From Procambarus clarkii (taxonomy: Eukaryota > Arthropoda > Malacostraca > Decapoda > Cambaridae), in NCBI RefSeq assembly GCF_040958095.1, contig NC_091193.1, forward strand, positions 29,186,875-29,250,874: a DNA stretch of 64,000 nt, given 5' to 3'. The position numbers were made by a program, and so were the translations under genes. Positions 32,041-43,400 of the stretch are shown piece after piece. Position 1 is the stretch's first letter. Each line of letters begins with the position of its first letter. Below the pieces are notes generated by a model that saw only the letters and a program-made list of their open reading frames with translations, had not been told where the DNA came from and did not search any database.

Positions 32041-32941
32041 GAATCTCACTAGGATTCTGCCATTACTCTTGATTCTCATATTACTTTATTGTCTTGTTCT
32101 TTAATATAGCATCCAGTTGTATGATATAAGATGTTGTGTGATATACATATATTATAGCATGCTGTAGTGTGCCTGAGTTACATTATATTGTGTGAGGCTT
32201 TTTGGATTTAATTTCTCAGGTAGTTTCTCCGTGTGGGCGGTTGACCATATTCGGATGTGGCCAGTGTGGGAACATTGTTGTCAATTGAGTGTTTATAGTT
32301 TTACCTTGATTTATTCCTGTATTTGGTTGCCGTATTATTGTATGGAATGTTGTACCAGTGTTTACTACTCTTTAGTTTGACAATGTTTTGAATATTAGTG
32401 CTGCATTTTGTTAGAATTTCCACAATGTTTATGTGGACGTTTAGTTGATTTTTTGGTAGACGCTTGGCCTGCGGACCAAGGTGTGGGCAGAAGCGTGGCG
32501 GCTGAAGTCGAGAGGAGTTGTGTTTTAAGTTAAGTCATTGGTCACTGTTATTTTAGCCCATATAAATGTTAATTATCTGGTTAGATGATATTGTATATAT
32601 CTCTCTAATTAGTCCATGTTGTGGTGATAGTGCTCATGTCTCAATAAGGAGGTTATTCTATGATTTGCTTGCCGAAGAATATTTCTGGGTATTTATTTAT
32701 ACATTTAAATATTGTTATTTTTGTCCCCCTTAGCAAAATATACTGTTCTCCAGTTTATGCAGTGATGTATTTATAACCCTAGACAAGTTGGCAAGGCCGA
32801 GTTATCATTTTCTTTACAATGCGAGAAGAACCTTATTTAGTCTCAAGGGTGGTAACAGGAAAGGGCATTACAGAACCCACAAAGTGGCAACACTTTATGG
32901 CAATATCCCTGCTGACCGATGTTGCTCAAGTAATAAAGAAT
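32040..32941. other. AT-rich stretch without recognised gene, left flank of palindrome
   Basis: About 0.9 kb, AT-rich, with no motif recognised on either strand. It ends at 32941/32942, where identity to the right palindrome arm begins abruptly. Confidence 0.5.
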
Positions 32942-34330
32942 CTACACTTCCATTTTCTTTGTTGTATCAAATATGATGTCATGCACTTTCAATGTTCTCC
33001 ATTTTCTTCTTCTACAATATATTTCCGTGCTTCCAGTCATTGAACGCCAAATGTACAAAAGAGCCATTAATTCTTGGACAACAGGCAACATGCAAAGCAG
33101 TACAAACGGTCTTGGGATAGTGAATAGAGTAGTCATTCACGTTTTACATACTCGCCATTCTGCAGTTCACGTTTGAACACATTGTTTGATAAATAACTTT
33201 CCTTCATATTCTCTAATCTAACTGTTTTATACACTCTGCGTGAATTTGAAAGGTTGCTGTAATGATTGTCATGATGAGGGACCATTACGAATCCAGTTAT
33301 CTATTGTGTTGGTAACATTAATATTCCATAGCCCTGGATCTGTGTCTTGCGTAACAGTAAAAGAGCAAACTCCTTTACTGTTACAGATTTGGGCATTTCC
33401 TCTTGTAAGATGTCACCATCAGCAGCAACAGGCAATGATGGAATGTCTGCTGAAACTGGGTCATTGGTAGCAGGAATGGTTGTAGGTGTGGATGCTGTAT
33501 CTGATGGAACAGTACTAGTGGCTGACATTGTTGGTGTGGATGCTGTATCTGAAGGAACAGTACTAGTGGCTGACATTGTTGGTGTGGATGCTATATCTGA
33601 AGGAAGAGTACTAGTAGCTGACATTGCTGGTGTGGATGCTGTATCTGAAGGAACAGTACTAGTGGCTGACATTGTTGGTGTGGATGCTATATCTGAAGGA
33701 ACAGTACTAGTGGCTGACATTGTTGGAGTGGATGCTGTATCTGAAGGAACAGTACTTGTGGCTGACATTGCTGGTGTGGATGCTGTATCTGATGGAACAG
33801 TACTAGTGGCTGACATTGTTGGTGTGGATGCTGTATCTGAAGGAACAGTACTAGTGGCTGACATTGTTGGTGTGGATGCTGTATCTGAAGGAACAGTACT
33901 AGTGGCTGACATTGTTGGTGTGGATGCTGTATCTGAAGGAACAGTACTAGTGGCTGACATTGTTGGTGTGGATGCTGTATCTGAAGGAACAGTACTAGTG
34001 GCTGACATTGTTGGTGTGGATGCTGTATCTGAAGGAACAGTACTAGTGGCTGACATTGTTGGAGTGGATGCTGTATCTGAAGGAACAGTACTAGTGGCTG
34101 ACATTGCTGGTGTGGATGCTGTATCTGAAGGAACAGTACTTGTGGCTGACATTGCTGGTGTGGATGCTGTATCTGAAGGAAGAGTACTTGTGGCTGACAT
34201 TGCTGGTGTGGATGCTGTATCTGAAGAAATCGTGAGTGGTTGTCGTTTCATCTGAGTTGAACCACGATGTTAATTTTGGAAGTTTTCCTATTTTCTCCTC
34301 TTGCAGCGCTCTACGTCTTCTGTGCTCCAC
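32942..34330 (-). pseudogene. hAT/ZMYM-like (TTF-type) pseudogene, left-arm copy, truncated
   Basis: Reads on the minus strand from MEHRRRRALQEEKIGKLPKL (34330) through a 48-bp minisatellite region (Ser/Thr/Pro-rich) into a DILQEEMPKSVTV segment and on to a decayed TTF-type zinc-finger block (about 33230-32980). The KLPKLTSWF start and the block RLYCFACCLLSK preceded by LLYS are typical of hAT-derived ZMYM1-like proteins. The copy is cut at 32942 by the palindrome boundary, while its right-arm twin continues for about 430 bp more. Stops and frame changes are shared with the twin, so decay preceded duplication. Confidence 0.65.
33484..34230. repeat. 48-bp minisatellite, about 15.6 units (left arm)
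   Basis: The unit is 48 bp and codes for SDTASTPAMSATSTVP on the minus strand, with mostly silent or conservative variants (Ala/Thr, Val/Leu). It sits inside the hAT-like reading frame. The matching array in the right arm has exactly six more units. Confidence 0.95.
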
Positions 34331-34379
34331 TCAAAATAGTTTCATTTCTGCTGAAATGGTTTTTCTTGTTGAAATATAT

Positions 34380-37040
34380 ATCTTAAATATTTAGTATTTG
34401 GTCCCACACTAGGATGTAGGGATGTATTATATAAGTGTGATGGCACCAAGACTTAAATATGTAAACATTCTGCTTCCATAACGAACATGTCCTATGCTCG
34501 TGGGGCCCCCAAGCAAGTGCCCCACGGTCCCATGTGGTAAGACGGCTCTGGTTGTATGGTCCCTCGTCCAATATAGTAGTAGTCTTCATCTCTGGTCAGT
34601 GTTTTGTCATAACATGGTTCACCAACATGTAGGACATATTAGGAGTTAAATGTCAATATTTTGTCCCATTAGGTTTTCTGGCGTATGAAATCAATGCAGA
34701 AATGTTTGCTATTAGTCGACTGCCACAATGCATCAATAGTATTCTACCATACACATTAATTTACTGTATAGACGAGGAAGGTTTGAAATGTACTATCCCT
34801 GAATGAATTTGTGTGTAATGTCCCTCGCATATGGGTGGGAGGTCGAGGATAGGTAGTTGGAGTGTAGCAAATAGGAGAGCTTTGCGTACAGATACTGGGT
34901 GCACAGGGAGAGTAAGGCTCTCGTGGGTTGGTCCTTATCCACTGGATTTACTGGGTCTGATTCTCTGATAGTGTGTTATCAGTGCAACCAGAGCACTCTA
35001 AGGGACTTGTCAAAGTATTTTCATCAATATTCTGTAATTACTGAATCACATCTGGGGTCGTCTGGGTTGACGACCCCAGAGAGTTCATTGCTGAATGCTC
35101 TAATGCGAGAGGCAGTATTTAAGGGTTTTATGCAAACACAAATGAACACTTAACATTTTCTTTTACAAAACATTTGTGATAATATGTTGGGTAGTTACGA
35201 TATTTTAAATTGGTGGGAACAAAGATTTTGTCGTGTCAGAGACACTGGAAGGCCTAATTGATCAGTCTCGTGGTCCATTCATGTGTAAATCCTGTGTTAA
35301 CACTTTCTATGACAACCAATCGGAAACACAGCTTTTGACACTGCCGGTTTGCAATGAAGTATCCAGGAGTTCCAAGCTGGATACTCTGGCACTGAAAATA
35401 AATGGCATGCAGAACCAGCTATTCAGGAATGATGCGTCGTGTTAGCAAGATACAAATTTACTGACAGGAGCAACACTTGTGATGCCACACAGATAATTAC
35501 ATGTTCACCGTCGGGTCTGTGTTAACTCAAACCTACACTGGTTGTTGGTGTTTAGCAGTGTAACTCTGGCTGGTCATGGGAATCTGCATGCAGGAAGACC
35601 ATATCACAATAAAAAGTCTTGTACTAACAGTAAGCCTGCCTTCTATGCTCGTCCCATAGACTTGTACACACAGCACATGTGGTCCCTGAGTGATGTGGTG
35701 GAGGCTGACTCCATACAGTTTAAAATGTAGGTATGATGATAATCCCTCTCCACGCCTCTGTGGTACGTGCTGGAATATGGGTTTAAACCCACACTGTGTT
35801 GTAGAGTTGTTGCTGTTTGGTGTCTTATGCTGGGAACCCGGCCACATAAAGTCGTGCCAGTCATCCTTATGTTTGCTTCATAACCTTTTCCCAATGACAC
35901 GTGTACTATAAAGAACATGCCATCCTCAGCCTGGAACACAGACCATATATGTTACTTTGGCTTGACGATATGTGCAGCATCTCTCCCTCTTGTCTTACAT
36001 GAGTAATGCTTGTCATTACTTCTCTACTCCCTTCTTCCCATCCTCAGTTTCATAACGATTTCCAAGTCGTTTGGAAACCCAGAGACCTTCACCAGCTCAA
36101 CCCCTTCTCTTGATCCTTTATGGTCTGAATGAGGTGTTCTGTGTGGGTTCTTCATCCCGTATACACTCCCTTTCTTCCCCAGACCTCCCTACCCGCCATA
36201 TTGGTGTTACTCCTCAACCTCCTCACTCTTCTGTTTCCGTTGTTAGTCCGTCTGACTTTGTCAGTGTTCAGCCCTCCCCATTGACCAGACAATGACCGTC
36301 CAGGCCAATATTCATCCTCATCTCGACAGTCCTCATTCTCCCTCCTCACTACATAACAGTTAATCACGCATCATTGAAACTACCGCATCTGTCTTCCAGT
36401 TAGGAAGATATCACATTTAACGTTTCTAACAGAATGGCAAGAATGCCTCGGTCCTCACACAGGCTGTTTCTTCTGACGTTGTTCCTGCGTCTCACCCCGT
36501 CACGGTAGTATAGTCGACTGACATCGTTATGAAGGCTACTGGCGTTCACATTCCTTCTTATTGTACGGCAACTGATATTCGGCACGCCGCTGTTTTAATC
36601 CTTATCCACTCGTTTGAACACACTTCACCAATGCCTCCATCCTCCCACAATGAAGTTCAGTAGCCATCAGGACCATTCATGCAGCTAAACCTATCAGTTG
36701 GAAATCTTAAGTCACCTTCATTATTGTTGATACCTTTCTCCAACACATGTTGTGGATGATTGGAAAGATCGAAGATATATTTGTTCCAAACATTGTACAT
36801 GTTCTTCATCGCTGCAGTTCAGTTATTGCAGATCTGATGTTGGTAATGAATGAGAGAGTTCGCACTTTTTAGCCTTTACAGCCTGTACTCGTCTATTTCC
36901 TCCTTAACGTTGTTGTTAGTCATGTATTGAATGTCACTGTTTGTCGGAAATTCAGACACTAAATTATTAGCACCTTAGATACCAAGCAAAAACGGTTATG
37001 TTAGGAACATACTAACTACTAACTGAATTAAAAAAAAGTT
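34380..37040. other. Left-arm stretch with unrecognised short reading-frame remnants
   Basis: Contains small open pieces duplicated in the right arm: 34899-35153, 35233-35445 (MSETLEGLIDQSRGPFMCKS, a cysteine pair in a Ser-rich setting) and 35533-35847. 36071-36295 is Ser/Pro-rich, and the sequence just before it (36045-36065) reads like HFHNDFQV, recalling the linker of the LINE ORF1 at 25.4 kb. A fragment at 35690-35720 matches part of the central spacer repeat (48373-48403, opposite strand). I cannot assign functions. These are probably pieces of old retroelements. Confidence 0.4.
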
Positions 37041-37049
37041 TCAGTGGCT

Positions 37050-39004
37050 TCTCAAGGAAAATGGGATATTTGCCACGTCACCAATTTATTTATTTATTTA
37101 CGCTCAAAACGTATCCTTAAAACACCAGTCTGGGGATTAAATATGAAACACAAGTATTCTCCAAGACTAAATTTAACTAAATCACAAATAAACCTAAGGC
37201 CTACTTCCCTGACCACTGCACTGTGCAATGCCCCTTGAGGCGCTCGACAGTTGGTGTGCAACGTGCCTCAGGGATCTCTTGGGTATAGAGTACTATTCAA
37301 ATCTGGCGTGCGGGGACGCGGGTACATAATGGATGACTGAGGGCTCCAGTGATTGTCCGCCATTTTGATAAAAATCTCAGTATGTCCCAAGGCCGTGGGG
37401 AGCTTCAGTTTCAAGGAAGCAACCAAGTCAGATGCATTGTGTACGAGCTCCCAGTCCAGTCAGCTGCGGTCCAGGAAAATGACCGAGAACAAAATACGCG
37501 TCATATTGTATGAGAGCGATGGATGATGATTTAGACTACAATCCAGATAAAGACCTAACACAGATGTCTGACACGAGTGAGTGGGAGAATGAGGTGGAAG
37601 AGGTCGCCAGTGTGTACACGCGCCTAACCCAGCATGCCTCGCTGCCCAGGGTCAACGCCTGCTAGTCACCACCACCGTGTGTTTCCTCTGATGCTAGTTT
37701 ATTTAGGGATAGAACATGTGATGAATCATTCTCGGGCTTCAGTGAAATAGACTTCGATACAAGCAGTGTTGACGAACCGAGTAGCGATGGTGTTACTAGG
37801 CGGGGTTATGCTGCCCCAGTAACACGCCGACGCAAGTAGCAGCGTGTCACGCAGCCGGAGGTCAATGACGACAGTGTTCCCTCAACATCAGGTGTTCATG
37901 GTAGGCCTGCACTACGCAGAACACTCATCTTCTGGCATACCTATAAGCAGCTCTTGCACACCTATACGCAGCTCTAGCACAAGACGACGGAGCTGTGTTT
38001 TTGGTGCTCGTGGTAGTGTTGGCCATGGTGTTGGCGTTAAAACCAAACCCACAGGTGTACTTGTGTGGGAGGATTGTGAAAATTTTGTCCCACAAATTCC
38101 AATATTTGATGGTACCGATATTGATGTGACACCGTTATTTGCCTATACAGGTGATGATATGGCTGAAATTGACTGTTTTATCGCGTATTTTGACAAGGAA
38201 TTCATGGACCTTCTCGTTGCAGAGATGAACAGATATGCTCACAGCCTCATTGACTCGGGCATTTTACCTACCTCTTGCATGACACGATGGAAAGACACGA
38301 CAAATGAGGAAATGTGTGTTTTTTCGCATTGGGCATGATAATGATAACATTCTGAAAAACGTGATCCAGGATTATTGGAGCAAAGACAGCTTTGTTCCTT
38401 CCCCTGTGTTAAACCGGTACATGTCGTGTGATAGGTGTCTGCACTTTGAGAACAATGATAATGAAGACACAGGACAGACTTTGGAAGCTGCGGAAGATTT
38501 TTAGTGATATGAGAGGAAAGTTCTGTGATTACTTTGTACCAGGGCAGAATGTGGTGATTGATGAATCGCTAGTCCTCTTCAAGGGGCGACTTTCGTTCAG
38601 GCAGTACATCCCATCAAAGCGGCATTGATATGGACTATGTTTTTCGTGGTATGTGACTATGAAACTGGTAAAGTTATGGACATGATACTGTATTCAGGTA
38701 GAGACGTTCACATACCAGGTGAAGATCCACACGGACTCTCTGGCATTGTCAAAACACTCGTGGAAGCGTTGCTGAACTATTGGCATATTCTATTCACGGA
38801 CAACTACTATACCAGCCTCTTGCTGACCAGATTCCTCCTTGACCACAACACCGGCGTATGTGGCACCGTCAAGGCCCACAGGAGGAAAATGCCTGTGTTT
38901 GGTATTGGTATTGCAGTGTGTGATTGTCAGCTGCGAAAGTGACAAAATCTTATTAGTGTGCTGGACCGACAGACGTGACGACAGACGTCCCATTTTCCTT
39001 GAGA
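37050..39004. repeat. 17-bp inverted repeat bracketing piggyBac-like copy 2 (left arm)
   Basis: TCTCAAGGAAAATGGGA at 37050-37066 and its exact reverse complement at 38988-39004, 1,955 bp apart outside to outside, enclose the piggyBac-like pseudogene. No TTAA abuts them, so they are not standard piggyBac ends. They may be subterminal repeats or ends of another element. The same pair is present in the right arm at 54423-54439 and 56361-56377. Confidence 0.6.
37510..38942 (+). pseudogene. piggyBac-like transposase pseudogene 2 (left arm)
   Basis: Starts at ATG 37510 (MRAMDDDLDYNPDKDLTQMS, an acidic N-terminus), hits a stop at about 37663, and resumes in other frames. 37844-38338 has GVLVWEDCENFVPQIPIFDG and LFAYTGDDMAEIDCFIAYF. 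VIQDYWSKDSFVPSPVLNRY follows at about 38364-38425, and NVVIDESLVLFKGRLSFRQY (first catalytic Asp) at about 38550. HILFTDNYYTSLLLTRFLLD holds the second Asp, intact here unlike in copy 1, and GVCGTVKAHRRKMPVFG comes next. It stops at 38942, before the third Asp and the Cys-rich C-terminus. Several frameshifts and the truncation make it inactive. It comes from a different subfamily than copy 1. Confidence 0.8.
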
Positions 39005-39035
39005 GCTTTCTGTAGTTGAACGTTTAAAGTGAGAC

Positions 39036-39600
39036 TTGGTGCTGCTTTCTCACTGTTTTCAACAATGCAAGTGTTACCCCGTGTTGGGTTTTAAATTACT
39101 TTCTAAACTTTTCCTGGTTGTTCTCGTGCGATCTTTGTCCCTTTCCTCTGGTGTATTCTTGGTCCACTATGTACACATACTCCTGTCGTTGTTACAATTT
39201 CTCCTTCATCCAACAGATTCCAAATTGTGATCGATAGCGTGTCGTCCTGGGCTAATATTCACGGCTTAAAGGTCTCTCCAGATAAGATTTAAGCTGACTT
39301 TTACTCCAAAGATGTCATTCCTCGACACTCCTTGTCACTATGCAAATCCGCTTCTGTACAAGTATAATGCTAAACTCTGGCAGCTGATCATTGACATCAG
39401 CTTATCTCTTGGTTCTGAAATTAATGTTCCGAGGCCCTTCCCATCCCCTGGACTTGTCCCACAATTCCTGGCGAGTTGATAAAGCGCACTTATGTTTGCA
39501 CTCCTCTCTTGTGCTGTCTACACTAGACTATGGCTGCCCCACCCATTCTCTGCTATTCCTTCTACTGTCACCTAGACGCATATGTGCGGCCCCTGGTACC
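39036..39600 (+). pseudogene. LINE reverse transcriptase remnant (left arm)
   Basis: In one frame 39205-39300 reads as a block like RFQIVIDSVSSWANIHGLKV followed by SPDKI-ADFYSKDVIPRHSL. This matches the thumb-side region after the YxDD box in I/jockey LINEs (ID-VS-WA--HG---S--KT). The preceding Tyr-Val-x box is His-Tyr-Val-His, so the catalytic pair is lost. Stops interrupt the frame. It has an identical twin in the right arm at 53827-54391. Confidence 0.55.
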
Positions 39601-39651
39601 TATGCAGAGGTTATATGCACACAGAAATCACAATTGCGTGATGCATCAAAT

Positions 39652-40213
39652 GAACAAATCCACAAGGGCCGTGACGAGGATTCGAACCTGCGCCCGAGAG
39701 CATCCCAGACGCTGCCTTAATCGACTGAACTACGATATGGTCAAGGAAGGGAAAGGAATTATCACGGGGAAAGCGCCAAGCTATTACGACTATATAGCAC
39801 TGGGAAGGGGTCAGGATTAGGATTTGGGATGGGAGGGGTGGGGGGAAGGAATGGTGCCCAACCACTTGGATAGTCGGGGACATGGTCAAGGAGTTGAAAC
39901 CGAAGTTCAGTAGAACTTGCAGGATCCTGGAGCCTCTCCGAGACACAAACCAGGGTTTTACACAACTCCCCCCTGCACTCGAGCTATGTCAATAGGCCGT
40001 TCTCCCTCTTCGCCCTTACTTCATTACACAAGAGGGAGAACGGCTTGTGTAAAATCCTGGTTTGTGCCTCGGAGAGGCTGCAGGATCAAGTTAGTTCTAC
40101 TGTACTTCGGTTTCAACTCCTCGACCATGTCGTAGCTCAGTCCATTAAAGCAGCATCTGGGATGCTCTCGAACGCAGGTTCGAATCCTCGTCACGGCCCT
40201 TGTAGATTTGTTC
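39652..40213. mobile_element. Head-to-head pair of tRNA-derived SINEs forming a local palindrome (left arm)
   Basis: Two copies of one SINE face each other: minus-strand head at 39652-39743 and plus-strand head at 40126-40213, the latter with an A-box-like TAGCTCAGTCCATTAAAGCA and a B box GGTTCGAATCC at 40178-40188. Between them, 39881-39966 is an imperfect reverse complement of 40043-40128. At the centre GCCGTTCTCCCTCTT (39996-40010) pairs perfectly with 40030-40044. The same arrangement is at 53214-53775. Confidence 0.8.
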
Positions 40214-40241
40214 AGAGATAATATGTTTAAACTGGCATTCA

Positions 40242-40249
40242 TCTCAACC
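40242..40249 (+). repeat. Target-site duplication, left copy (TCTCAACC)
   Basis: TCTCAACC here and at 44343-44350 flank the young LINE. The empty site in the right arm has a single copy on the opposite strand (GGTTGAGA, 53178-53185). The distance 44343 minus 40242 is 4,101, exactly the size difference between the arms at this point. Confidence 0.95.
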
Positions 40250-40250
40250 A

Positions 40251-40409
40251 TCCATCTCAGGGCTGAAAAAATCTCTTGAGAATCGCAATGTCGCTTTTAC
40301 TGGTGAACTTGGGAGGAGGTGGGAGATGTTATACAAGGTATGGCTATCATTTAGTGAACTTATTGGGGATGACTTAGGCAATGAATTGATTAATAATGGA
40401 TCACCCTAG
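40251..40409 (+). pseudogene. C-terminal 52 residues of LINE ORF1
   Basis: An uninterrupted frame from the insertion boundary, reading SGLKKSLENRNVAFTGELGR then RWEMLYKVWLSFSELIGDD, to the stop TAG at 40407-40409. It overlaps the start of ORF2 by 14 nt (ATG at 40396) in a different frame. I conclude that it is the tail of ORF1, cut by 5' truncation, because it is open to the edge, ends at the overlap and lies on the LINE side of the target duplication. No zinc knuckle remains, so its identity is by position. Confidence 0.6.
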
Positions 40410-43400
40410 ACTGAAAGTGTTGTCATGGAATGTTAATGGTTTAAGAAACAGGGTTACAGATGTTCATTGTTATGTGATGGGAAATGATATTGATGTTGTA
40501 GCTCTCCAGGAGACAGGGGATAGGAATGAAGGCTTATTGAAATTAAATGGTTATAAAGGGTTTAACCTCTTCGCCGCAAATAACGTCAGAGGCACGTCAA
40601 TTTATGTTAAGAACTCCATACCAGCAGAGTTAGTAGAACCGCCATCAAAAACGCAAGGTATAGAGAGTGTTTGTGTTAAATTATCATTAAGGGAAGGGGA
40701 ATTTATTGTAGTTAATTTGTATGTATCCAGGAACTGCTTCGACGCTAACTATTTACCTGACTGCATTTATACTAATCCTTCACTGGTCATTGGGGACCTT
40801 AATGCTCGGCACACAAGCCTTGGGACAGTGGGTAGTATTAATACTAATGGGGTCAAGTGGTTACAGTTTCTACAAGATCATCCAGATACCTGTCTATTGG
40901 GAAACAATGAACCAACTCACATCAGGGGAGGACGGCTTGACTATGCCTGCGTTTTAAACTCTCAGGGGATTATGGGGGAGGCTCGGGTTGTTCGGGAACT
41001 ACTTAGTGACCACTTTGCCTTGAACGTTGAATTACCACTGGGGAAAAAACAAGTCCACTTTCAAAGGAAAAGGCTAAATATTAATAAAGATATGAACAAT
41101 TATTTTATTCAAAATATGGGAGATTGGTATCAACATTACACGCCGCTCTGCGTTGATAGTTTTTACGAGGACATGGTCGAGAACATAGAGAAATTAGTAC
41201 AGAGGGAAAATAACGGGGGCAGGGGAAGCAAGACGCACGGACCTAAGAAATTTAAATATTCCAATGATCAGCAAGTCAAGGGATGGGAGAGAATGCTACG
41301 GGGTGCGCATAAAGCATGGTTAAAAAATGGAATGAGGGATGAAGAGAAAAATACAATGTTGGAAGTGGCTAGGGAATGCAGTCAGGTGAGAAAGGAGGCG
41401 CGGGACAGATACTGGCAAGACTTTGCTCAGGCCATTGGTAATACTAAGAACCTTAAAGACATATGGAGAGCAGTAAATAAAGTCAGGGGTTGTAAGACTA
41501 AATTCATTGCTCACTCAGATCCAGGGAAAGTTGCTAATGAGTTAGTAGATAAATGGGCAAGTGCTGCTGGTATGGAGTCCTTACCTGCAGACACGAGAGT
41601 CACCATTGAGTCATGGGAAAATATTAGAAATGGAGTAACTTTATGTGCCTTAAATACAAGATCTATAGCATGCACTGAGATAACCCACGATGAGCTACTG
41701 GATGCTATAAAAAGTGGCAGCTCCACTGCTCCGGGAAAAGATGGAGTAACGTATGACATACTTAATTATTTAGCCGGTATGAAACCTAATCCCTTACTTG
41801 ATTTGTTTAATATGAGTTATAGAGAGGGAAAGTTACCAAGAAAATGGAAAGAGGCTGTCATCATTCCTATCCCTAAGTCAAACGGAGGCTACAGACCTGT
41901 CTCCTTAATATCCTGCTTTTGTAAAATGATGGAAAGGATTTTGTTAAATAGGCTACTCTACCTTGTAGGTGATAACATGTCCAATAATCTCTTTGGTTTT
42001 ATCAAAGGCAAAAGTACTGCGGATTGTCTCTTAAAGTGTTTGTCTAATGTGGATGACAATTGTAGAGTTTTTGTTGATCTACAAGGAGCGTTTGATAAAG
42101 CCAATGGGGAAGTAATCTTATACGAATTAGCCAATCTGGGAATAACAGGGAGATTGCTACACTGGATAAGGGATTACCTGCAAGGCAGAAAAGGTCAGGT
42201 GTATTACCAGGGATACATGTCTGAGGAACGGAGGTTTCAGTTAGGTACCCCACAAGGGGGAGTATTAAGTCCCACCTTATTCAATGTATTAATGAACAGA
42301 TTAGCATCAGAGATGTATCCTCCAGGGGTCACGACGATCATATATGCTGATGACATTCTTATACAAGGCACTTCTGGGAACAAAATTCAAGATGCTCTTA
42401 ACATACTTGGTACAACCTGTCACAAGTTAGGCTTAGTTATAAATGCAGATAAAACCAAATACGAGTATAGGAAACGAAGAAATATAACACTTACTCTAAA
42501 TGGTGTGGAACTGAGCCGTGTACAGAAGTACAAGTATCTGGGCATGTATGTTGGATACACATGTGAGAGTAAAAATGCTGAAATAAATCATATCAGCACC
42601 TTATGTAAAGCCCGTCTGCATCCTCTAAAAGCACTGGCTTTTTCTGGTAAAGGTGTTGGGGTACCTATCTTGCGGATGTTATACATAAGCACTGTTCGAT
42701 CCCTGATAGACTACGCAGCACCCGTATTGTCTTACACAGGCCAAGGCAGAATTCAAAAAATAGAGCTGATACAGAACGAGGCTATGAGGATTATTCTTGG
42801 ATGTCAAAGAAATGCAATGATTGAAATAATGAGAATGGAATTAAATTTACAGAGTGTGTGTGATAGAGTCCGTGACATTAACACTAGAGTATCTATTCGT
42901 TTCATGCGGAGAAAAGGAGGGGATAAGCTGTTTGAGAGCGTTCAGACCTGCTTGAGTGACGTACACACTTCCAGGAAACTGAGGGAGACTCGCTATACGA
43001 GAGGATTAGCTCATGACCTCAGGGAATACGACGTACTTGACTGCTGTAAACCCTCTCGAAAGTGTAATATGTCTGCTCCCTGGAAAGTACAGAAAATAGA
43101 CGTCGAAATTGTACCCCTCAAGGTGAAAAAGATTCATCATGAACCGGGACAATTACGGTGTTTGTATGGAAGCATGATATCTCGGTTACCAAGAGGCAAC
43201 AGTTTACAGGTATATTGCGACGGGTCGGTGGCGGAGGATGGCAGGGCAGGGTGTGGTGTCCTAATAAGGGATTATACGGAGTTTGGGACTGTGGACAGGA
43301 TAATTGAACTCCGGCTTAGTAATTATATATCATCCACACAAGCTGAACTGCAGGCCATTCTGGCGTGTTTGGAGGAAGTACGTCATGACGACAAAAATGT

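Noticed and set aside
33347..34255. Plus-strand 302-codon frame (and its right-arm mirror) rich in GVDAVSEGTVLVAD
   Set aside because: It is the antisense of the 48-bp minisatellite. The minus-strand frame fits the hAT-like gene, so this one is a shadow.
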